From NCBI GenBank assembly GCA_018062105.1, contig JAGOSV010000012.1, positions 1-52,713 on the forward strand: DNA of 52,713 nt, read 5' to 3'. This document shows positions 47,900 to 52,713 of the stretch, piece after piece. Source of the DNA: Sterolibacterium sp. (GTDB taxonomy: Bacteria > Pseudomonadota > Gammaproteobacteria > Burkholderiales > Rhodocyclaceae). The notes beneath the pieces were generated by a model. The model ran no database searches and was not told where the DNA came from. It saw only the letters and a program-made list of their open reading frames with translations. Numbering within the stretch: position 1 is the stretch's first letter; the number at the start of each line of letters is the position of its first letter. The translations under genes and the position numbers were made by a program.

Positions 47900-50800
47900 T
47901 TAAATCTGCCCGCCCACCCCTTTGAACTTTTCCACAAAGGCGGCGATTTTCTGAAATACGTTCTGCTTCTTGGTCAGGTATTGCGGATTCAGCGGGCTCA
48001 TCTTGGGCAGAACGGCATTCAGCTCAGTGCCGCTGTCACTGGCAAATTCCCGCTTGAGCGAGGTGGTGATATAGCGTCGCGCTGCCTCAGCATTCAGGTT
48101 CTCGGCGCTGATCAACTCTTGTGCCTCACGCTGCTGTTCCGCCTGGGCAAAGGTGAAGAAGGCATCAATCACACTGGCCTTGTCGCCTAGCTGATCGAGA
48201 TCAGTCTGGTTGATAAAGTCCACCAGCAAGCTCTCTTTGGCGCGGTTGCCAAGACTTGCGCGAATCACGCGGCGCACTTCATCCACCAGTTCCGACTTGC
48301 TCTTGATCTTCTTGTTGTGCTCGAAGATCAGCTCCAGGATGTAATCCAGATTGATTTCCTGCGACTTCAGCAGGTCCACCTCAAAGACCACGTCATCCCA
48401 GTCGATGGTGGATTTTTCTTTCTCGGCGGAAGATTTTTCCCGGCGCAGCCAATCGCGCACATCGTTATAGGTCGAGCGGTAATCCTGAATTTTCCGATCC
48501 GCCGGGAGCGTGATGGCTTGCAGCGCGGTCAGATCTTCATCACTCAGATAGTGTTCGGCCTTGAACGCCTCCACCGCGGCCGGGTCGGTCATGTCGACGC
48601 TTTGCAATGCCTTCAGACTGGCGAACTCGTCATAGTTTTGCAGCACATTTTCCACGCGCAGGTACTCGCCAAACAGCTTAGCGAAGGCCTTCTTGTCGGC
48701 TTCTTTTTCAATGGCAGCGGGGTCGGGGAAGCGTGTTTCCAGCTCCTTCACCACCTCCACAAAGCCACGCCGCGCCTCACCGGTGGCCGCATCGGTGAAG
48801 CCTTCCATGTACTCCTTGTAGCTCTTCTCCAGCACCACGTTCTTGGTGTTCTTGTCACCGAACAAAGTGATGGCGGCTATGGTCGCCTGCTCCATGTCAC
48901 GGAAGGTGACGATGTTGCCGAAGGTCTTGGTGGCGTCGAAGATGCGGTTGGTACGCGAGTAAGCCTGCATCAAGCCGTGATAACGCAGGTTCTTGTCGAC
49001 AAACAGGGTGTTGAGTGTGGGTGCATCAAAGCCGGTCAGGAACATGCCCACCACGATCAGCAGGTCGATTTCCTTGGCTTTGACCTGCTTGGCCAGATCG
49101 CGGTAGTAGTTCTGGAAGCCGTTGCTGTCCACACTGAAGTTGGTCTTGAACAGCGCGTTGTAGTCGGCAATCGCCGTGCTCAGGAACTCCTTGGCGCTGC
49201 TGTTCATGGCCCTGTCCATGACAGACATATCAAAACTCTCGTCCTGGATGTCGCCAATCGCGTCCTGTTCTTCGTTGGCGGCAAACGAGAAGATGGTCGC
49301 CACCTTCAGCGGCTTGTTGCTGGTCTTCTGCAACTCGCGGAAGCACTCGTAGTACAGCTTGGCAGCATCCACACTGCTGACGGCAAACATGGCGTTGAAG
49401 CCTTTGTTGCCCGCATGCAAGCGGTGGGTCTTTTGCCGGTAGTTGTTCAGGATGTACTGGGTGATCTCGCGGATGCGATCCGGGTGCAGCAGCGCCTGCT
49501 TGTTTTCGGCCGCACTCAGCTTCTTCTCGTCCTGCTCGGTCTCGATGGCTTTGAATTGCGGGCGCACATCGTTGTAGTCCACCTTGAACTTCAGTACCTT
49601 TTCGTCGCGAATGGCATCGGTGATCACATACGAATGCAGTTCGCGCCCAAACACGCTGGCAGTGGTTTCCGCACCGAGCGCGTTCTCGGGGAAGATCGGC
49701 GTGCCAGTGAAGCCGAACTGGCAGAACTTCTTGAACTTTTTCTTCAGGTTCTTCTGCGCCTCGCCAAACTGGCTGCGGTGGCACTCATCAAAGATGAACA
49801 CCACCTGCTTGCCGTAGATGGGCAAATCGCCTTCGCCCTTGATCAGGTTGTTGAGCTTCTGGATGGTGGTAACAACAATCTTGTTGTCGTCCTTGTCCAG
49901 ATTGCGCTTCAGGCCGGACGTAGAGTCTGAGCCGTTGACGCTGTCCGGCGAAAAGCGCTGGTATTCCTTCATGGTCTGGTAGTCCAGATCCTTGCGGTCC
50001 ACCACGAAGAACACCTTGTCGATGAAGTCCAGCTCGGTGGCCAGGCGCGCCGCCTTGAAACTGGTCAGCGTTTTGCCTGAGCCTGTGGTGTGCCAGATGA
50101 AGCCGCCGCTCTCCGCGCTGCTCCAGTTTTTGGCCTGATGGCTGCTTTTGATCTTCCACAGAATGCGTTCGGTGGCCGCGATCTGGTAGGGCCGCATCAC
50201 CAGCAGCGTGTTGCTGACGTCAAACACCGAATAATGCAGCAGCACATTGAGCAGCGTGTGCTTCTGGAAGAACGTGGCCGTGAAGTCCTTCAGGTCGCGA
50301 ATCAAGCTGTTGTCCGCCTTCGCCCAGTTCATGGTGAAGTCGAAGCTGTTTTTGTTGCGCTGCGTGGTGTTGGCAAAGTAACGGCTGTCGGTGCCGTTGG
50401 AAATCACGAACAACTGCAAATACTTGAACAGGGACTGCTCGCTGTTAAAGCTCTCTTTGCTGTAGCGGTGCACCTGGTTGAAAGCCTCGCGGATGGCCAC
50501 CCCGCGTTTTTTCAGCTCCACCTGCACCAGCGGCAAGCCATTGACCAGGATGGTCACGTCATAGCGGTTGGAACCACCCCGCCCTGCGGGCACCCCTCCA
50601 GAGGAGGGGAATTTGTCTATCGCTGCGTTACCATTCCCCTCCTTTGGAGGGGTGGCGCGAAGCGCCGGGGTGGTTTCAAACTGCTTGATCACCTGCACCT
50701 TGTTGCGGGCGATGGTTTTCTTGTCCAGCAGGTAGATGTTCTGGATGCGTCCGTCGTCGAAGACAAAGTCGTGGATGTAGTCGTCGTGAATCTTGCGGGT

Positions 50801-51097
50801 TTTCTCGACAATGCCGTCGCTGGGTTTGTCCAGAAAGGTTTCGACAAAACGCCGCCACTCGGCATCGGTAAACTGCACGCCATTGAGTGCCTGCAACTGC
50901 ACCCGCACATTAGCCAGCAGTTTGTCTGGCGTGTTCAGGCTGGGCACAAACTCGTAGCCCTGATTGACCAAATCGGCAATCAGCTCGCGCTCTAAATCGG
51001 CCTCGCTCTGGTAACTCTCTGCCACCTTCCATTCAGGCTGGTATTTATCCAGCACGATGAAGTTGTTCGATTCGGCGATGGTTTTGTAGTCGCTCAT
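47900..51097 (-). CDS. hsdR: Type I restriction enzyme R subunit (HsdR)
   Basis: The product has 1065 residues. The PD-(D/E)xK nuclease is [22 protein letters not shown] with Asp180, Glu194 and Lys196. The SF2 motor shows WHTTGSGKT (335-343), [12 protein letters not shown] (435-446) and GFTGTPIF. It translocates DNA and cleaves unmethylated sites with HsdM/HsdS. Residues about 142-176 are encoded by a palindromic repeat inserted in frame just before the nuclease motif. Its ATG overlaps the rhuM stop (ATGA). No hsdM is visible; it should lie beyond the right edge. G+C looks lower than in the host genes, suggesting transfer. Confidence 0.95.
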   Translation of the reverse strand: MSDYKTIAESNNFIVLDKYQPEWKVAESYQSEADLERELIADLVNQGYEFVPSLNTPDKLLANVRVQLQALNGVQFTDAEWRRFVETFLDKPSDGIVEKTRKIHDDYIHDFVFDDGRIQNIYLLDKKTIARNKVQVIKQFETTPALRATPPKEGNGNAAIDKFPSSGGVPAGRGGSNRYDVTILVNGLPLVQVELKKRGVAIREAFNQVHRYSKESFNSEQSLFKYLQLFVISNGTDSRYFANTTQRNKNSFDFTMNWAKADNSLIRDLKDFTATFFQKHTLLNVLLHYSVFDVSNTLLVMRPYQIAATERILWKIKSSHQAKNWSSAESGGFIWHTTGSGKTLTSFKAARLATELDFIDKVFFVVDRKDLDYQTMKEYQRFSPDSVNGSDSTSGLKRNLDKDDNKIVVTTIQKLNNLIKGEGDLPIYGKQVVFIFDECHRSQFGEAQKNLKKKFKKFCQFGFTGTPIFPENALGAETTASVFGRELHSYVITDAIRDEKVLKFKVDYNDVRPQFKAIETEQDEKKLSAAENKQALLHPDRIREITQYILNNYRQKTHRLHAGNKGFNAMFAVSSVDAAKLYYECFRELQKTSNKPLKVATIFSFAANEEQDAIGDIQDESFDMSVMDRAMNSSAKEFLSTAIADYNALFKTNFSVDSNGFQNYYRDLAKQVKAKEIDLLIVVGMFLTGFDAPTLNTLFVDKNLRYHGLMQAYSRTNRIFDATKTFGNIVTFRDMEQATIAAITLFGDKNTKNVVLEKSYKEYMEGFTDAATGEARRGFVEVVKELETRFPDPAAIEKEADKKAFAKLFGEYLRVENVLQNYDEFASLKALQSVDMTDPAAVEAFKAEHYLSDEDLTALQAITLPADRKIQDYRSTYNDVRDWLRREKSSAEKEKSTIDWDDVVFEVDLLKSQEINLDYILELIFEHNKKIKSKSELVDEVRRVIRASLGNRAKESLLVDFINQTDLDQLGDKASVIDAFFTFAQAEQQREAQELISAENLNAEAARRYITTSLKREFASDSGTELNAVLPKMSPLNPQYLTKKQNVFQKIAAFVEKFKGVGGQI
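50570..50677. repeat. ~108-bp palindromic repeat inside hsdR
   Basis: Outer arms GGAACCACCCCG (50570-50581) and CGGGGTGGTTTC (50666-50677, approximate) enclose inner arms at 50591-50612 and 50633-50654 that are near-perfect reverse complements (CACCCCTCC...GGAGGGGAAT). This is the form of a dispersed palindromic element. It is in frame and adds about 35 residues. Confidence 0.85.
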
Positions 51098-52134
51098 TCT
51101 TCAGCGCCCCTCTTTTGCAGCAGCTTCTTCACTTCCCGGTCAAAGTCGGACTCTATGCGTTGCTGCTTGTTGAACTTTTCATATTCGGCAAAGGCTTTTT
51201 GCACTGCTTGCTGGCGGGTCACTTTGCCGTAGCCTTCCAAAATCCGGTACTCGTTAAAGGCTAGGAATTTGTTTACGCTGTCCGCAAAGCTCTCCGTCGT
51301 GAAGGTATTTCGCCGCTCGATAATGCCTTCGATATAGTCAAAAAAAGCCGAAACAGCGCGTTCAAGTTTTTTAATATCGGCTTCGCTCAAATAGTTTTTT
51401 GCCACATCTACATCCAACTTCAATACGCGGCCATCAGGCGCATTTTTGTATGTACTCAAACCCATCAGGGGTTTGCTGGCGTCTGCATTCAATGCAATGA
51501 TTTCAGCCGCCGTATGGCCGGTGATGGCGTAATGGAATTTGTCCTGCACATGCGCATAAAACAACTGCGTGGTGGCGGACTTGGGGTCGTAGTCGATGCT
51601 GCATTCGGCAAAAATATCCGTGATCTGCTGATAAATCCGTCGCTCGCTGGCGCGGATTGAACGCACCCGCTCCAGTAGCTCACGGAAATAGTCTTTGCCG
51701 AAGTAACGGCCATTCTTCAGCCGCTCATCATCCATGGCAAAGCCCTTGATGATGTATTCCTTGATCAGCGCCGTAGCCCAAATACGGAACTGCGTCGCCT
51801 GCGCCGAATTGACCCGGTAGCCCACCGAGATCACCGCATCGAGGTTGTAGAACTTGACCTTGTGGGTCTGGGTTTTGCCTGCCATGGCGCCGTGCTCAGT
51901 GGTGTTTTCCAAAATGGAAACAACCACTTCCTCCTGCAACTCATTGCTTTCAAAGATATTTTTCAGATGTTTGGAGATGGCAGGCACACCGACCCCAAAC
52001 AGCTCGGCCATGCGCTCCTGCGTCAACCAGAGGGTCTCGTTGCCCAGTAGTACCTCCACCTTGATCGCGCCATTGGGCGCGGTGTAGAGCAGGAACTCTG
52101 TAGTCTGGTCTTGCAGACTGAGAAGCTTAGTCAT
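51094..52134 (-). CDS. rhuM: RhuM-family protein in a type I restriction operon
   Basis: The product has 346 residues from the ATG at 52134. The N-terminal [26 protein letters not shown] looks like a helix-turn-helix, followed by the conserved [17 protein letters not shown] segment and a helical C-terminal half. The family is named after Salmonella RhuM and is frequent between hsdS and hsdR. Its function is unknown; DNA binding or module regulation is plausible. Its start overlaps the hsdS end by 8 nt and its stop overlaps the hsdR start by 4 nt. Homologues often accompany defence or mobile regions. Confidence 0.9.
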   Translation of the reverse strand: MTKLLSLQDQTTEFLLYTAPNGAIKVEVLLGNETLWLTQERMAELFGVGVPAISKHLKNIFESNELQEEVVVSILENTTEHGAMAGKTQTHKVKFYNLDAVISVGYRVNSAQATQFRIWATALIKEYIIKGFAMDDERLKNGRYFGKDYFRELLERVRSIRASERRIYQQITDIFAECSIDYDPKSATTQLFYAHVQDKFHYAITGHTAAEIIALNADASKPLMGLSTYKNAPDGRVLKLDVDVAKNYLSEADIKKLERAVSAFFDYIEGIIERRNTFTTESFADSVNKFLAFNEYRILEGYGKVTRQQAVQKAFAEYEKFNKQQRIESDFDREVKKLLQKRGAEE

Positions 52135-52654
52135 GAGCAAACTCCTTTTGCTCGGGCTTCGGGAAGCTCAACAGCAAATCGCGGTAATGCTCGTATTGCT
52201 TTTGGCGCAGCGCGATTTCGCGGGGCAAACCTTCGGTGAGGGAGTGGGTGATGGCGTCGAATTGGTCGAGGATGGCGACGATGCGGGCTTGTTCGGGGAG
52301 AGAGGGGACTGCAATTTTTGTTTGCCGCAGATTTTCGTTGTAAAGCCTTTGAATAGTGCCGCCGTCGGTTGACCACTCAACGATTTGATACCAATGCCAC
52401 AGATATTTGTTAGTCACTAGCGATTCGTCGTTGTCTATCCAAACTATATTTGAGTCTTGAAAATATGCGTCTGCGCCGTTGTAAGGAATTGCGCGACCAA
52501 TTGTTCCAGCTGCCGAAATCAGAATGTCGCCTTGCTTAGGGAATGAATATCTGCTTCTGTATTCCTCATAAAGCTCGCGCGAAATATACCTGAATCCGTG
52601 ACCACCCACTGCCATCCGCCCCTTGGCCTGAGTCGCTTGCGATGCTGCTCCCAC
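52127..52654 (-). pseudogene. hsdS: Type I restriction specificity subunit HsdS, 5' truncated
   Basis: Only the C-terminal half of a normal HsdS (~400 residues) is present. Family sequence starts at FRYISRELYEEYRSRYSF and includes FPKQGDILISAAGTIGRA, the target-recognition region, and the terminal coiled-coil segment QARIVAILDQFDAITHSL. The roughly 20 residues before this have no HsdS character, and an in-frame stop precedes the only possible GTG start (52654). The gene is therefore cut near 52591. Specificity and assembly with HsdM would be lost unless an intact copy exists. The C-terminus overlaps rhuM. Confidence 0.75.
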
Positions 52655-52713
52655 CTGTGCTCATTTACCCGATTGCACTGCCTTTGCACCGCAATAACCG
52701 GCCGTATGTGCGC
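52591..52713. mobile_element. Possible insertion-sequence end interrupting hsdS
   Basis: From 52591 to the window edge the sequence no longer encodes HsdS in any frame. It begins TGAATCCGTGACCACCC, and IS21-type elements start with TG, but no transposase start or repeat ends are visible in 123 bp. An assembly junction would look the same. Confidence 0.35.

Overview
This 52.7-kb window is chromosomal DNA of a high-G+C Gram-negative bacterium. LPS-type glycosyltransferases, a TonB receptor, an RND efflux system, UbiK and Mrp/ApbC fit a betaproteobacterium. The gene content (steroid-type EchA19-like hydratase, IpdF-like dehydrogenase, HIP-CoA ligase, ketosteroid isomerase, propionyl-CoA/methylmalonyl-CoA route) points to a steroid degrader, perhaps a Sterolibacterium/Denitratisoma relative. 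The taxon is inferred, not shown.

Layout. 1-9.9 kb: a partial membrane protein and a lipoprotein (minus), then a hotdog thioesterase, an amidohydrolase, an SDR, a soluble CZB chemoreceptor, a 3-beta-HSD-type dehydrogenase, ApbC, a MOSC protein, an EchA19-like enoyl-CoA hydratase and an Old Yellow Enzyme homologue, closed by a good terminator. 9.9-17.4 kb (minus): methylmalonyl-CoA mutase, a GIY-YIG protein, MeaB, PccB and PccA, i.e. propionyl-CoA to succinyl-CoA, with a cluster of REP-like repeats inside the operon. 17.6-26.4 kb: UbiK, a TonB-dependent receptor, an SDR, CoxG, a TPR-methyltransferase fusion, a catalase and a decayed membrane-protein gene. 26.6-32.4 kb: a tripartite RND efflux operon. 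32.4-37.3 kb: surface polysaccharide genes (O-antigen ligase, GT4, fucosyltransferase-like, GT9) around a 0.4-kb non-coding stretch with a possible structured RNA.

37.4-46.9 kb is the most notable part. A plus-strand run of closely spaced genes encodes an SDR, a pair of acyl-CoA dehydrogenases, an IpdF-like SDR, a MaoC hydratase, a ketosteroid isomerase with its full catalytic triad and a FadD3-like HIP-CoA ligase. After only 14 nt it continues into cofE-cofD-cofC, the late steps of coenzyme F420 biosynthesis. F420 is uncommon in betaproteobacteria, and its genes directly behind a steroid-ring CoA ligase suggest an undescribed link between F420 and steroid catabolism. No cofG/cofH or F420-dependent oxidoreductase is in the window.

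46.9-52.7 kb (minus): a type I restriction module (truncated hsdS, rhuM, hsdR, all overlapping) followed 3 nt later by an FHA protein with a degenerate cyclase-homology domain. hsdR carries an in-frame ~108-bp palindromic repeat just before its nuclease motif. hsdS is cut off by unrelated sequence at the right edge, probably an insertion-sequence end.

Together, side-chain and ring beta-oxidation genes (EchA19-like, acyl-CoA dehydrogenases, IpdF, MaoC, FadD3) would release propionyl-CoA, which the PCC/mutase operon can feed into the TCA cycle. The TonB receptor and RND pump could handle hydrophobic substrate uptake and efflux, which is inference from context.
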